Translations under genes and position numbers: made by a program
Notes under the pieces: generated by a model
The model's database searches: none
What the model was told of the DNA's origin: nothing
Seen by the model: only the letters and a program-made list of their open reading frames with translations
In this document: positions 8,678 to 19,364 of the stretch, piece after piece
How the letters are laid out: every line of letters begins with the position of its first letter
Numbering within the stretch: position 1 is the first letter of the stretch
Origin: a bacterium
GTDB taxonomy: Bacteria; SZUA-79; Acidulodesulfobacterales; Acidulodesulfobacteraceae
Length of the DNA stretch: 45,863 bases
Assembly (NCBI GenBank): GCA_003232385.1
Contig: QIJE01000036.1
Location: 1-45,863 of the forward strand
Direction: 5' to 3'

Positions 8678-9943
8678 TTAAATGAACTCTTCCGTTCCAA
8701 AATATGATTTTAAAGCATTAGGAATCCTTATGCGACCGTCTTTCGTCTGGTAATTTTCGATTACAGCAATCATCACCCTCGGAAGTGCAAGCCCGGAACC
8801 ATTCAGCGTATTTACATATTCCGCTTTAGAGCTTTTATTCCTTTTAAATTTTATATTTGCCCTTCTTGCTTGAAAAGACCCGAAATCGGAACACGAACTT
8901 ACTTCAAGCCATTCGTTTATACCCGGGGCATAAACCTCTATATCAAATTTCTCACTCGCGGTAAAGCTCAAATCTCCCGTGCATATACGTATAAGTCTAT
9001 GCGGAATATCAAGCCTATTCAATATGTCCTGCGCATCGGCAATAAGACTCAACAACTCCTCTTTTGCGGCTTCCGGGGTCGTAATCTTTACAAGCTCGAT
9101 CTTGTCGAATTGATGACCTCTTTTTATACCCTTGGTGTCTTTACCCGCAGACATCTTTTCCTTTCTGAAACAGGCGGTGTAGGCGACATGCTTTATCGGA
9201 AGGTCTTCGGCATTAAATATTTCGCTTCTATACATATTTGTAACCGGAACTTCCGCCGTCGGAACGAACCATAACCCCGAATCTTCGTCTTTATATAAAT
9301 TATCCGCAAATTTGGGCAACTGCCCTGTTCCTATTAAGCATTCCTCATTAATCATATAAGGCGGATATACCTCTTCGTAATCGTGGTATGTTACATGCAC
9401 GTCCAACATAAAGTTAATAAGCGCCCTCTGAAGCCGGGCAAACCCTTTTTTCAATATATAAAAACGCGTTCCGGAAATCTTGGCTCCCCTTTCGAAATCT
9501 ATTAAATCCCTTTTCTGCCCTATTTTATAATGAGTTTCAGGTGTGAAATCGAATTTTTTCTTTTCGTTGAAATATGAAACCACCGCATTTTCGGTCTCGT
9601 CTTTGCCTACCGGCACATCGCGTCCCGGCAGGTTAGGAACGCTTAACATCAATGTTTTAAACCTTCCGCCCACGATATTTAGTTCATCTTCCTGAAACTT
9701 AATAGATTCGTTTATCCTTTTTACCTTCGCCTTTTTCATTAAAATTGTTTCTTCATCTTTTTCGGACGCTATTTCCTTAGAAAGCGTCTTCCTCGCATTT
9801 CTAAGGCATTCGATGTCGTATAAAAGCCTCCTTTTAGACTCGTCAAGCTCAAAAATTTCATCAATGGGAACCGAAACAAAAAGCTTTTCCATCTCCTTTT
9901 TGACGTACTCTCTCTGTTCCCTAATAAGTTTAATATCTATCAT
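8678..9943 (-). CDS. serS: Seryl-tRNA synthetase
   Basis: 421 residues, the usual length. It opens with MIDIKLIREQREYVKKEMEKL and a long N-terminal coiled coil that grips tRNA-Ser (about residues 25-105). The class II aminoacylation core contains TAEVPVTN, ACFRKEKMSAGKDTKG (motif 2), EVSSCSDFGSFQARR and the motif 3 segment NGSGLALPRVMIAVIENYQ. It charges tRNA-Ser (and tRNA-Sec) with serine in the cytoplasm. It lies 56 bases after atpC and 3 before ftsK; no terminator is seen after atpC, so read-through from the ATPase operon is possible. Confidence 0.97.
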   Translation of the reverse strand: MIDIKLIREQREYVKKEMEKLFVSVPIDEIFELDESKRRLLYDIECLRNARKTLSKEIASEKDEETILMKKAKVKRINESIKFQEDELNIVGGRFKTLMLSVPNLPGRDVPVGKDETENAVVSYFNEKKKFDFTPETHYKIGQKRDLIDFERGAKISGTRFYILKKGFARLQRALINFMLDVHVTYHDYEEVYPPYMINEECLIGTGQLPKFADNLYKDEDSGLWFVPTAEVPVTNMYRSEIFNAEDLPIKHVAYTACFRKEKMSAGKDTKGIKRGHQFDKIELVKITTPEAAKEELLSLIADAQDILNRLDIPHRLIRICTGDLSFTASEKFDIEVYAPGINEWLEVSSCSDFGSFQARRANIKFKRNKSSKAEYVNTLNGSGLALPRVMIAVIENYQTKDGRIRIPNALKSYFGTEEFI

Positions 9944-9999
9944 AATTTAATTATTTTATACCCTATATATTCAATATATAATTTATATCTTGTTCCGCT

Positions 10000-10251
10000 T
10001 CAGGAATTTATCATGACGTTAATGCAATCACCGCTTATTTCTACGAATCCCCCTCCGACAATATCTATTTCGTTTACCGTTTCACCCGTTTTATATCTTA
10101 TTTTACCTTCTATTAAATTTGATATAAAATTTATATGCCCCGGCAATACGCCCTCTATGCCCGCTTCGGTCGGAATTTCGCAAAAATCCGCAAACCCTTC
10201 AAAAACAAGTCCTTTTTTATCGACTACCTTTATTCTAATATTAAGAGACAT
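10000..10251 (-). CDS. atpC: F-type ATPase epsilon subunit, short form
   Basis: 83 residues against about 130-140 in E. coli. The whole length fits the N-terminal beta-sandwich: PTEAGIEGVLPGHINFIS and the IDIVGGGFVEISGDCINVMI strand are clear. The two-helix C-terminal domain that inhibits ATP hydrolysis is absent. The 56 bases after the stop encode no helical continuation in any frame, so this looks like a naturally short protein. Short epsilon subunits are known in some bacteria, for example green sulfur bacteria. It starts directly after the atpD stop and is the last atp gene. Confidence 0.9.
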   Translation of the reverse strand: MSLNIRIKVVDKKGLVFEGFADFCEIPTEAGIEGVLPGHINFISNLIEGKIRYKTGETVNEIDIVGGGFVEISGDCINVMINS

Positions 10252-11673
<1,422 letters not shown>

Positions 11674-12567
11674 TTATTTTACGGCGTTTACTCCGTTTAT
11701 AATATCGAGAATTTCAAGGGTGACGGCCGCCTGCCTCGCTTTATTGTAAATTATCGTCAACTTATTTATGAGTTTTCCGGCATTTCTTGTGGCGTTATCC
11801 ATGGCATACATTCTTGACGCCTGTTCTCCGGCAAAAGATTCTAAAATTTTAAAATAAATCTTAGTACGTATATAATCTTTGAAAATCTTATCAATTATAT
11901 CATCTTCGTAACTAACCGGTTCCGTTAAATAACCGCCGCTGTTTTTATTCTCGCCGTTATCGTAAGAATTCAACGGCAAAAGCCTTTCCGCTACGGGTCT
12001 CTGGTGCAGCACGGAAATATAGTTATTTGATATTACGTAAATCTCCCCTATTTTCCCCTCGGTAAAATCATTCAACATTACATCAGACAATTGAACGGAA
12101 AGATCATATATAGATTCGCTTTCCGAATAAAATCCCTTGAAGGCAATATCATAATCATTTTTTTTAAAAAAATCGAAACCCTTTTTGCCGAGGATGTACA
12201 GCTTCGTCGAATCGGCATTCGGAACCGTCGTTTCTAATCCTTCGAAAAAAAGCTTAAACAAATTCACATTAAAAGAACCGCAAAGCCCTCTATCCGTCGA
12301 AATTATCAATATTCCTCTACTAATTTTATCGCCGTTCTTATCGTTATCAAGTAAATTTTTCTTATAAAACGGATGAGAATATAATACCGTATTTTTGGAA
12401 ATATTATTTATAACGCCGTCAAAACTGCTTGAATAAGTCTTAAATTCGTTCATGGCTACCTGATTTCTTTTTAGCTTGGCTCCCGCAACCATTTTCATGG
12501 CCTTGGTTATTTGTCTCGTATTTTTAACACTCGAAATTTTTCTTTTTATCGATTTTAAGTTAGGCAT
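11674..12567 (-). CDS. atpG: F-type ATPase gamma subunit
   Basis: 297 residues, normal length. N- and C-terminal helices form the rotating central stalk: MPNLKSIKRKISSVKNTRQITKAMKMVAGAK at the start (given here as family hallmark over residues 1-31) and the C-terminal RNAGKLINKLTIIYNKARQA are diagnostic. The middle is a Rossmann-like domain with ISTDRGLCGSFN. It couples proton flow in Fo to catalysis in beta. It lies 7 bases after atpA and 18 bases before the chosen atpD start. Confidence 0.97.
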   Translation of the reverse strand: MPNLKSIKRKISSVKNTRQITKAMKMVAGAKLKRNQVAMNEFKTYSSSFDGVINNISKNTVLYSHPFYKKNLLDNDKNGDKISRGILIISTDRGLCGSFNVNLFKLFFEGLETTVPNADSTKLYILGKKGFDFFKKNDYDIAFKGFYSESESIYDLSVQLSDVMLNDFTEGKIGEIYVISNNYISVLHQRPVAERLLPLNSYDNGENKNSGGYLTEPVSYEDDIIDKIFKDYIRTKIYFKILESFAGEQASRMYAMDNATRNAGKLINKLTIIYNKARQAAVTLEILDIINGVNAVK

Positions 12568-12574
12568 GCTATTA

Positions 12575-14086
12575 TTAATCTTCTAAAAAAATATTTTTAA
12601 ATTTATCTAAAACGGCTATGAGGCTCGTTTTGACGATATCGTCTATAATTTTTTTCTCTCTAATATCCTTATATATTCCGGGATTATTGTTTTCTATATA
12701 CAATAAAAGTTCTTTTTCATACTTTTTTATAGCGGAAAGTTTATAGTCCTGCAAATAACCGCCGGCGGCGGCAAACAATATCACTACTTCTTTTTCAACC
12801 GGCATCGGCTTATACTGACCCTGTTTAAGGAGTTCCGACATCATTCTGCCCCTGGCAAGCATTTCTTGCGTCGTCTTATCAAGGTCGGCCCCAAACTGAG
12901 AAAATGCCGCCAATTCTCTATATTGTGCCAAAGAAAGCCTTAAACCGCCGGAAACCTGTTTCATTGCCTTAATCTGAGCATCCCCTCCCACCCTTGATAC
13001 GGAAAGCCCCGCGTTTACCGCCGGTCTGACACCGGCATAAAAAAGATCCGTCTCCAAGAATATTTGTCCGTCCGTGATAGATATAACGTTAGTAGGAATA
13101 TATGCCGAAACGTCTCCGGCCTGAGTTTCAATTATAGGCAATGCCGTGAGCGACCCTCCACCATGCGCATCGTTCAGTTTCGCCGCCCTTTCTAAAAGCC
13201 TTGAGTGTAAATAAAACACGTCTCCGGGATACGCCTCTCTACCCGGCGGCCTCCTAAGAAGCAGGGACAATTCCCTGTAAGCTACGGCATGCTTTGATAA
13301 ATCATCGTAGACGATAAGGCAGTGCATGCCGTTGTCTCTGAAATATTCGCCGATAGTAGCCCCGGTATAAGGTGCAAAATATTGAAGGGTGGCAGGGTCG
13401 CTCGCATTAGCTGCGATTATGGCGGTATATTCCATCGCCCCTTCCTGCATCAGGCGGTCATAAATGAAAGAGACGCTTGATTGCTTCTGCCCTATCGCCA
13501 CATAGATACAGTAAACATCAGAATTCTTTTGGTTTAATATCGCATCTATGGCTATTGCCGTCTTTCCGGTCTGTCTGTCGCCTATAATAAGCTCTCTTTG
13601 ACCCCTGCCTATCGGCATTAAGGCATCTATTACTTTAATTCCGGTATATAGCGGTTCATTAACCTTTTTTCTTTGCACTATACCTATCGCTTTTTTCTCT
13701 ATTGCCGAATATTCAGTCGCTTTAATAGGATTTTTGCCGTCTATGGGTCGCCCGAGTCCGTCAAGAACCCTGCCTAAAACCCCCATACCTATCGGAACCT
13801 CGGCAATATTGCCGGTTCTTTTTACCGTATCGCCTTCTTTAACTAAAAACTCTTCGCCTAAAATTGCAACACCTACATTATCCTCTTCCAAATTCAAAAC
13901 GTAACCGTAAACATCGGGAGAAAATTCCAGCATTTCACCTATCATGGCATTTTTAAGCCCATATATTTTTGCAACGCTATCCCCGACAGATAAGACTACT
14001 CCTCTCTCGCTTATATCAATATTTTTAGTATAAGACTCTATCTTGCTTTTTATTATATCCGTAATCTCAGAAGCCTTAATTCCCAT
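12575..14086 (-). CDS. atpA: F-type ATPase alpha subunit
   Basis: 503 residues, normal length. Visible: the N-terminal beta-barrel with [13 protein letters not shown], Walker [47 protein letters not shown] and [21 protein letters not shown], all highly conserved. It is the non-catalytic nucleotide-binding subunit of F1. Its start overlaps the end of atpH by 11 bases, a sign of translational coupling, and it leads into atpG by 7 bases. Confidence 0.98.
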   Translation of the reverse strand: MGIKASEITDIIKSKIESYTKNIDISERGVVLSVGDSVAKIYGLKNAMIGEMLEFSPDVYGYVLNLEEDNVGVAILGEEFLVKEGDTVKRTGNIAEVPIGMGVLGRVLDGLGRPIDGKNPIKATEYSAIEKKAIGIVQRKKVNEPLYTGIKVIDALMPIGRGQRELIIGDRQTGKTAIAIDAILNQKNSDVYCIYVAIGQKQSSVSFIYDRLMQEGAMEYTAIIAANASDPATLQYFAPYTGATIGEYFRDNGMHCLIVYDDLSKHAVAYRELSLLLRRPPGREAYPGDVFYLHSRLLERAAKLNDAHGGGSLTALPIIETQAGDVSAYIPTNVISITDGQIFLETDLFYAGVRPAVNAGLSVSRVGGDAQIKAMKQVSGGLRLSLAQYRELAAFSQFGADLDKTTQEMLARGRMMSELLKQGQYKPMPVEKEVVILFAAAGGYLQDYKLSAIKKYEKELLLYIENNNPGIYKDIREKKIIDDIVKTSLIAVLDKFKNIFLED

Positions 14087-14636
14087 AAATAAATGCCCCT
14101 TGTTTTAAGTAATTATAAAAACTGCTTATTTGAGCTTTTATACTGCCGTCGTACGATATATTTTCTGCGTTTATAATATAGCCGGCTATTATGGATTTAT
14201 CGGTTCTATTTGTTATAATCACCGTTTTATTTAACGCTTTTTCTATAATACACTTTATTTTATCAGTCTCATTATCATCCAATTCTTTTGCGGAAACGAC
14301 ATCTACCCTCAGTATATTCATAAAATCATCCCTAAAATTGGAGAATCGTATAAAAATTTTAGGTAAATATTCCACTCGTTCGTTTTCTATCAGGAGATGC
14401 AAAAAATTTATGAATTCGGCGCTTAACGATAATTCTGCAGCTAATAAATTTACAATCTCAAATCTTTCTTTCTTATCTATGTAAGTTTGCGACAAAAATT
14501 CTTTAAGGCACAAATTATCGTAACAGATATCAATGAATCCGTTAATATCTTTATAGACCTCCTCTATTTTATCTGAATGCCGCGCAAATTCAAAGAGTGC
14601 TCCGGCATATCTTTTACTTATTTGATCGTCTATCAA
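14076..14636 (-). CDS. atpH: F-type ATPase delta subunit (OSCP)
   Basis: 186 residues, normal length. It begins [13 protein letters not shown], the signature of the delta N-terminal six-helix bundle, and ends in a weakly conserved beta/alpha C-terminal domain with [22 protein letters not shown], corresponding to the conserved GG(x)xIRxGDxxIDGSI segment. It joins the peripheral stalk to the top of F1. It overlaps atpF by 23 bases and atpA by 11, so the three genes are tightly coupled. Confidence 0.93.
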   Translation of the reverse strand: MIDDQISKRYAGALFEFARHSDKIEEVYKDINGFIDICYDNLCLKEFLSQTYIDKKERFEIVNLLAAELSLSAEFINFLHLLIENERVEYLPKIFIRFSNFRDDFMNILRVDVVSAKELDDNETDKIKCIIEKALNKTVIITNRTDKSIIAGYIINAENISYDGSIKAQISSFYNYLKQGAFIYGN

Positions 14637-15102
14637 ATGCTTCCTCCTGCAATTTAAGAAAACTATCGTTTATCCTGCCGTAAACCTCAGGGGTCATTTC
14701 TCTTTGCATAATATCCCGCATGAATTTAAAAGACATGTTTAAAGCCTCATCAAATAGCTGCTTTTTTTGTTTATCGATTTCAGATTTAGCCTGATTAATA
14801 TAATTCCCTAAAATTTTCTCCGCCGCCATTTCGGCATCTTTTATAATATTGTTCCTTTCCGTTTCCGTCTCTTTTATTGCCTCTTCTTTGATATTCTCTA
14901 CCTCTGACTTAACATCTTTAAGTACATCCATAGCTTGTTCGTAAAGCTTTTCCGCCTCTTTCTCATATTCGGCGGCTTTTTTTAACGATAATTCTATGTC
15001 CTTTTTTCGATTATCGAAAAAAGGGATTCCGTATTTAATAAATATATAAACAAATCCACCTATTAATATGAGAGTATCGAATATCCGCCAAAAAATTTCC
15101 AT
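14614..15102 (-). CDS. atpF: F-type ATPase b subunit
   Basis: 162 residues. One N-terminal membrane helix (FWRIFDTLILIGGFVYIFIKY region) is followed by a long charged coiled coil. This is the peripheral-stalk b subunit. The next gene upstream encodes a second b-like protein, so the stalk is probably a b/b' heterodimer as in many deltaproteobacteria, cyanobacteria and alphaproteobacteria. It overlaps atpH by 23 bases and lies 11 bases after the b' gene. Confidence 0.9.
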   Translation of the reverse strand: MEIFWRIFDTLILIGGFVYIFIKYGIPFFDNRKKDIELSLKKAAEYEKEAEKLYEQAMDVLKDVKSEVENIKEEAIKETETERNNIIKDAEMAAEKILGNYINQAKSEIDKQKKQLFDEALNMSFKFMRDIMQREMTPEVYGRINDSFLKLQEEAFDRRSNK

Positions 15103-15113
15103 AAATAAGCTAA

Positions 15114-15539
15114 TTACTCTAATATTTTTTTGTAAATTAAATCTGCCAATTCTTCGGATTTAGATTTATAATGATTAATTATAGAAGTTTTTTCTTTGTC
15201 AAAATCTTTCACTATACGGCTGAATTTAGAAGAAGCATCTTTTTTTGCGGATGAAATAATTTTTGCAGTTTTAATCATAGCCTCTTTACGATAGGTTTCT
15301 TTTATCTTATTTATTTCTATTTTTAGGTCCAACTTCTCTTTCCTAACGTCTTCATTCAATTTTGCCGCCGATTCTTCGAAATATTTTTGCTTTTCATTAT
15401 GCAAATTTATATTTTCCCGTCTTTTTTTTAAGATAGCCCTTATCGGTTTAAATAAAAACAGATTTAAAAAGTAGGTAAATATCAGAAACGTTACGGCTTC
15501 AAACAGGAGTCCCTGCCATGTTATGATCAGCTCTTTCAT
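15114..15539 (-). CDS. atpF': F-type ATPase b' subunit
   Basis: 141 residues. An N-terminal membrane helix (about residues 8-27) is followed by LFKPIRAILKKRRENI, the conserved hinge of b-type subunits, and a long Lys/Glu-rich coiled coil. It is the first gene of the ATPase operon in this window, behind a sigma-70-like promoter at 15583-15612. The Fo genes for subunits a and c are not here, so they must be encoded elsewhere on the chromosome. Which of the two b-like proteins is b and which b' rests on order and length. Confidence 0.87.
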   Translation of the reverse strand: MKELIITWQGLLFEAVTFLIFTYFLNLFLFKPIRAILKKRRENINLHNEKQKYFEESAAKLNEDVRKEKLDLKIEINKIKETYRKEAMIKTAKIISSAKKDASSKFSRIVKDFDKEKTSIINHYKSKSEELADLIYKKILE

Positions 15540-15582
15540 GTCATTTATCGTATTTTCATATTTTAGTTTGACTATTAGTTAA

Positions 15583-15612
15583 ATTATATATCAAAAACAC
15601 AAAAAATATCAA
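15583..15612 (-). promoter_or_regulatory. Candidate sigma-70 promoter of the atp operon
   Basis: On the minus strand: TTGATA (15607-15612), an 18-base spacer, and TATAAT (15583-15588), about 44 bases before the b' start. The gap between this operon and the divergent PilZ gene is only 143 bases. Confidence 0.55.
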
Positions 15613-15682
15613 TTTTAATTTACTTTATACGAATATTTTATGATAATATTTAAATATAAATATTTGACGAAGATTTTTAATT

Positions 15683-16408
15683 ATGGACGAAAACGAACAG
15701 AAAACGGATAACACAAGCAATTCTACCGTGAATACTATCCGAATTAAAAAAAACAAAATAATCGAACAAATAATAGATAATATTCTTACGTCAAAAAGGG
15801 AACTCGGCGTCACATTATTTCCCTATAACCAATTTTTTAAATCATATATGATAGAAATAAAACATAAATACTTAGTTATAGATAGCCTTATTCCGTTTTA
15901 CGGCAACAAAATATTACCGAAAACAGAATATATAAAGATAAATGCCGAATCCAACAAGCACGAAATCGATAGACATTTTTTGACGAAATATAAAGACGAG
16001 ATAATTTTAGGTGAAGAACATAACTTTTTGGTTTATAAACCCGAAGAGATAGTCTTAATCGAAAAGAGAAGCGTTCTAAGGGTCTCCACGAATGACTCGG
16101 ACATGGCTTACGTTTATATCTTATATAAAAATAACAACCTTTTTTGCATAATACGAGACTTATCGTGGAACAGCATATCGTTTACTTCGGAAATACCCAT
16201 CGAGACCTACTATCCGTTAAAAAACGCCATGGTTAAATTTTTCAATAAGACTATTAGGATGGACTTAAGGGTTATTCATTCAACTTATGCGGGCGGCAAA
16301 TATCAAACCGGATGCTCCATTACAAAAATATCCGATAACGATAGAGACCTATTGATAAATTTTATGCTTGGGATAGAAAGGAAGGATATCCGGTCTAATC
16401 TCGGGTAA
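15683..16408 (+). CDS. PilZ-domain protein, probable c-di-GMP receptor
   Basis: 241 residues. The C-terminal half reads like a PilZ domain: RSVLR (RxxxR motif, about residue 133) followed some 30 residues later by DLSWNS, the position of [D/N]xSxxG, with Ser in place of the final Gly. The N-terminal 110 residues resemble a YcgR-like flagellar-brake domain only in general strand pattern. Such proteins bind cyclic-di-GMP and alter motility, pili or polysaccharide. The gene is divergent from the atp operon and converges on parB, with a 14-base overlap of the two 3' ends. PilZ call is by motif; the function is inferred. Confidence 0.72.
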   Translation: MDENEQKTDNTSNSTVNTIRIKKNKIIEQIIDNILTSKRELGVTLFPYNQFFKSYMIEIKHKYLVIDSLIPFYGNKILPKTEYIKINAESNKHEIDRHFLTKYKDEIILGEEHNFLVYKPEEIVLIEKRSVLRVSTNDSDMAYVYILYKNNNLFCIIRDLSWNSISFTSEIPIETYYPLKNAMVKFFNKTIRMDLRVIHSTYAGGKYQTGCSITKISDNDRDLLINFMLGIERKDIRSNLG

Positions 16409-17315
16409 TCAGTTTAATTATTCTTTCTAATTCCTCGGCGGCATAAAACTCTATCTCTATTCTACCTTTTAATTCACCGTCTCTGTCTTTGTAATCTATT
16501 TTGACTCGCGTTTGAAGTTCCTCAAGCAATTTATCTTCATAGCTCCTAATCTGAGAAGATACCGCCAAATCTTTTTCCGGTTTTCGTTTATTTCCCCGTT
16601 TCTTTATCTTAATCGACTTAACGGCGCGTTCGGTCTCTCTTACGGTCAACTTTTCACTGGAAATTTTATCCAAAAGCACACTCGCTTCATCATCTGAAAG
16701 GCCTATGAGATTTCTTGCATGGGATGGAGTAATTTTTCCATATATAAGGTCTGTCTTAATTCCGTCCGGCAACGAAAGAAGCCTAATCATATTTGTAATA
16801 GTTGCCCTGTCTTTGCCGACCTTAACCGATAATTCCTCATGAGTTATTTTATACTCCTCTATCAGCCTCAAATAACAACCCGCTTCTTCAATAACATTCA
16901 GATCCTGGCGCTGAATATTTTCTATCAGGGCAATCTCAAGCGCTAAAACACCGGAAATATCCTTAATTATTACGGGAACTTTTTTAAAATCTAATTCCTT
17001 TGCGGCTCTGTATCTTCTTTCACCGGCAATTAAATCAAAAACATCTCCATTTTTAGATTTAGATACTATCAATGGCTGAATAATACCGTTTTCTTCTATA
17101 GATCTTTTCAGTTCGGCAAGCTTAGCCTTGTCAAAATACCGCCTGGGCTGATAAACGCCGGTGTTTATTTTATCTACATCTATTTCAAAAACCGAAAATT
17201 GATTATCGTCGCCTGCCGTCCTATCCGTATCCCGATTAAGGGCATCCGTTAAAAGAGCGCCCAACCCTCTTCCTAACACACTTCTTTTCTTGATGGATTT
17301 TTCTTTTTCTTTCAT
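16395..17315 (-). CDS. parB: Chromosome partitioning protein ParB
   Basis: 306 residues from ATG 17315; an in-frame TTG at 17321 is less likely. Order: a short N-terminal segment RGLGALL that contacts ParA, the CTPase/sulfiredoxin-like domain with IVSKSKNGDVFDLIAGERRYRAAK, a helix-turn-helix region (ELSVKVGKDRATITNMIRLLSLP) that reads parS, and a C-terminal dimerisation domain. ParB clamps onto DNA at parS and works with ParA in origin segregation. It lies 26 bases after parA. Two parS-like sites are present at 18629 and 24226. Its 3' end overlaps the convergent PilZ gene. Confidence 0.96.
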   Translation of the reverse strand: MKEKEKSIKKRSVLGRGLGALLTDALNRDTDRTAGDDNQFSVFEIDVDKINTGVYQPRRYFDKAKLAELKRSIEENGIIQPLIVSKSKNGDVFDLIAGERRYRAAKELDFKKVPVIIKDISGVLALEIALIENIQRQDLNVIEEAGCYLRLIEEYKITHEELSVKVGKDRATITNMIRLLSLPDGIKTDLIYGKITPSHARNLIGLSDDEASVLLDKISSEKLTVRETERAVKSIKIKKRGNKRKPEKDLAVSSQIRSYEDKLLEELQTRVKIDYKDRDGELKGRIEIEFYAAEELERIIKLITRD

Positions 17316-17341
17316 AATCAATTAATTAAACTAATTAAAAA

Positions 17342-18109
17342 TTAAGCAACCCTGGCCAAAAACTCCTTGGTCAGTTCAAGATAATAAATTGCTCCCTTAG
17401 AATTTATATCGTACAATATTATAGGTTTTCCGAAACTTGAGCTTTCCGGAAGTTTAATATTTCTCGGTATGACGTTTTTATAAATTTTTTGCCCGAAATA
17501 CTTTTTAACTTCGCTTACGACCTGATTTGTAAGGTTCGTCCTTCCGTCGAACATTGTAAACAAAACTCCTTCTATATATAACGTTTTATTGAGTCTCTGA
17601 TTTACAAGCTTAATGGTTTGCATCAGCCTGGATACCCCTTCTAATGAATAATACTCGCACTGCATAGGGATTAAAACACTGTCGGATGCAGTCAAGGCGT
17701 TAATGGTCAGCAATCCAAGCGACGGCGGCGTATCTAAAAAAATATAATCATAATCTTCCCTTACCTTGTCTATTATGTTTCTCTTAATATAGTATTCTCT
17801 TGCCTCCATATTTACAAGTTCGATTTCTATACCGGCAAGGTCTGACGTAGCCGGAATGACATAAAGATTTTCCATTTGCGTGGAATACACCGCATTAGAA
17901 ACATCATAATCTTTAATGAGACACTCATAAATTGTAGGATTAGATTTTTCTACTATAACATTCAACCCGCTCGTAGCATTAGCTTGCGGGTCTGCATCTA
18001 TTAAGAGGACCTTTTTCTCATATGCCGAAAGACACGCCGCGATATTAATAGCGGTAGTAGTCTTTCCCACCCCACCCTTTTGATTTGAAACGCATATAAC
18101 TCTTGCCAT
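17342..18109 (-). CDS. parA: Chromosome partitioning ATPase ParA (Soj)
   Basis: 255 residues, the size of chromosomal Soj-type ParA without an N-terminal DNA-binding domain. Deviant Walker A KGGVGKTTTAINIA at the start, DADPQANATSGL and the Walker B region YIFLDTPPSLGLLTINAL are clear. ParA binds DNA nonspecifically and moves ParB-parS complexes. It is first in parA-parB, and next to the atp operon as in many bacteria near the origin, although gidB/rsmG and mnmG are not in the window. Confidence 0.97.
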   Translation of the reverse strand: MARVICVSNQKGGVGKTTTAINIAACLSAYEKKVLLIDADPQANATSGLNVIVEKSNPTIYECLIKDYDVSNAVYSTQMENLYVIPATSDLAGIEIELVNMEAREYYIKRNIIDKVREDYDYIFLDTPPSLGLLTINALTASDSVLIPMQCEYYSLEGVSRLMQTIKLVNQRLNKTLYIEGVLFTMFDGRTNLTNQVVSEVKKYFGQKIYKNVIPRNIKLPESSSFGKPIILYDINSKGAIYYLELTKEFLARVA

Positions 18110-18340
18110 TAATCTAAACTCACTGGAATTTTTAAAATTACTTATTAAAAAATAAGATTTAACGAAAATGATTATAACATTAATTAAATTAATAAATCAA
18201 AATTTTTAGAAAGTGAAGATATTTATTCATCTTTTACCATATGTAATAAAAACTTAATAAAACCTTAATAATATTGTAACAGACGCGATGTATAATAAAA
18301 AAGTCTATACTACTAACTCAATAGCATATCGGAGGTTAAA

Positions 18341-18616
18341 ATGAACGATATAAAATCAAGTTCTTTTTTCGAAGAAGTCCTTAAAAAGGTTTCTCTAAAT
18401 GCCATTGCCGTCAGATCCAAATATATGAATTTGATAAAGAACAAGATCTCATCGTCACATTCGAAAAATGCCATAATGAATTTGAAATGCAAATGTAACG
18501 AATATGACATGAATGTCTTAGTGACCGAATCGGATGTCGAAAAGATTTATGAAAGATTTGTGAAAAAATGCCTTAATTGCGACGATATTATAAAAATAAC
18601 TTTTAAATTTAAATGA
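18341..18616 (+). CDS. Small Cys-containing protein of unknown function
   Basis: 91 residues. I do not recognise it. It is real by its ribosome site (TCGGAGG 7 bases before ATG) and by lying alone between parA (divergent) and a parS-like site 12 bases after its stop. It is basic and has two close Cys pairs, CKC (about residues 48-50) and CLNC (about 78-81), which could form one zinc site, as in small zinc ribbons. No signal peptide or membrane helix is seen. Position beside parAB could mean a role at the origin region or simple chance. Confidence 0.65.
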   Translation: MNDIKSSSFFEEVLKKVSLNAIAVRSKYMNLIKNKISSSHSKNAIMNLKCKCNEYDMNVLVTESDVEKIYERFVKKCLNCDDIIKITFKFK

Positions 18617-18628
18617 TTTACTAATTAA

Positions 18629-18644
18629 TGTTTCACGTGTAACA
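18629..18644. promoter_or_regulatory. parS-like ParB-binding site 1
   Basis: TGTTTCACGTGTAACA differs at one position from the near-universal parS TGTTTCACGTGAAACA. The dyad extends outwards (ATTAA on the left, TTAAT on the right). It lies about 0.5 kb from the parA start, in the 33-base gap between the small Cys gene and the PHP gene. Confidence 0.82.
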
Positions 18645-18649
18645 TTAAT

Positions 18650-19351
18650 TTAATTATCCCTGTTTGAAAAATATTGATAAAACGATTTTACGCTTTGCAA
18701 CAGGTTAAGATTAAACTCCAATAAAGAATAATGACCGAAATGAGCCGTCGCCTTCTTCTCTATTATCTGATTTTTTAAATCAATTGCGGATTTGCCTTGA
18801 AACTGCGTATAGCCCTTGCCGACAAATTCTTTGGTATGGGCATCACTTGCACCTACCTGAGGAAAACCGATTGAAACATTTACTAACGACGTAACGGCAT
18901 TAGAAAATACGGCAAACGTACTTGAGTTATTAATAACCTCTATCGCATCAAAATCTAAGTTTTTGAGATGTCTCCTTATCGGCTCATATCCCTTTTTGGC
19001 ATAAGAAAGAAGATAATAGGGATGCGGCGCAATCGCTAACCCGCCCTGAGCATGTATCGCGTCAATTGTATCCATTGCCGTCATTCCTCGAACAATCTTT
19101 TTCTCCAAAAATAGGCCTATTACGTGTCCGTTCTTTGTCGAAATTTCCTCACCGATTATAACGTCTACTTCAAGGAAATCATTTTTTAAAGCGTATTCTT
19201 TTGCCTTATACGCCCCGTCAAGACGATCATGATCGGTTATGGCTATTACTTGAAGTTTTCCGGCAATAAACTCTACGATGTCTTCGGGCGAACTTATCCC
19301 GTCATCACTATAGCTTGTATGAACATGAGTATCAGCTTTTGAATATAACAT
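18650..19351 (-). CDS. PHP-domain metal-dependent phosphoesterase
   Basis: 233 residues. The PHP metal-site motifs are in order: DTHVHTSYSDDG (His9, His11), ITDHDRLDG, IIGEEIST, APHPY and GASDAHT. PHP proteins hydrolyse phosphoesters; stand-alone members include RNase AM-type and nucleoside 3',5'-bisphosphate phosphatases and histidinol phosphatases, and the sequence alone does not decide among them. The start MLYSKADTHVHT puts the catalytic motif at the N-terminus. It is 13 bases after the phosphate transporter on the same strand, so the two may share the Pho-box promoter, which would fit phosphate scavenging. The last inference is mine. Confidence 0.88.
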   Translation of the reverse strand: MLYSKADTHVHTSYSDDGISSPEDIVEFIAGKLQVIAITDHDRLDGAYKAKEYALKNDFLEVDVIIGEEISTKNGHVIGLFLEKKIVRGMTAMDTIDAIHAQGGLAIAPHPYYLLSYAKKGYEPIRRHLKNLDFDAIEVINNSSTFAVFSNAVTSLVNVSIGFPQVGASDAHTKEFVGKGYTQFQGKSAIDLKNQIIEKKATAHFGHYSLLEFNLNLLQSVKSFYQYFSNRDN

Positions 19352-19364
19352 TTTGCCCTCCGTT

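Noticed and set aside
9944-10000. Frameshift as cause of the short atpC
   Set aside because: None of the frames after the stop encodes a helical epsilon C-terminal domain; only 56 bases remain before serS.
18110-18340. Replication origin between parA and the small Cys gene
   Set aside because: AT-rich and near parS-like sites, but I see no cluster of DnaA boxes (TTATCCACA-type) and no dnaA, gidB or mnmG.
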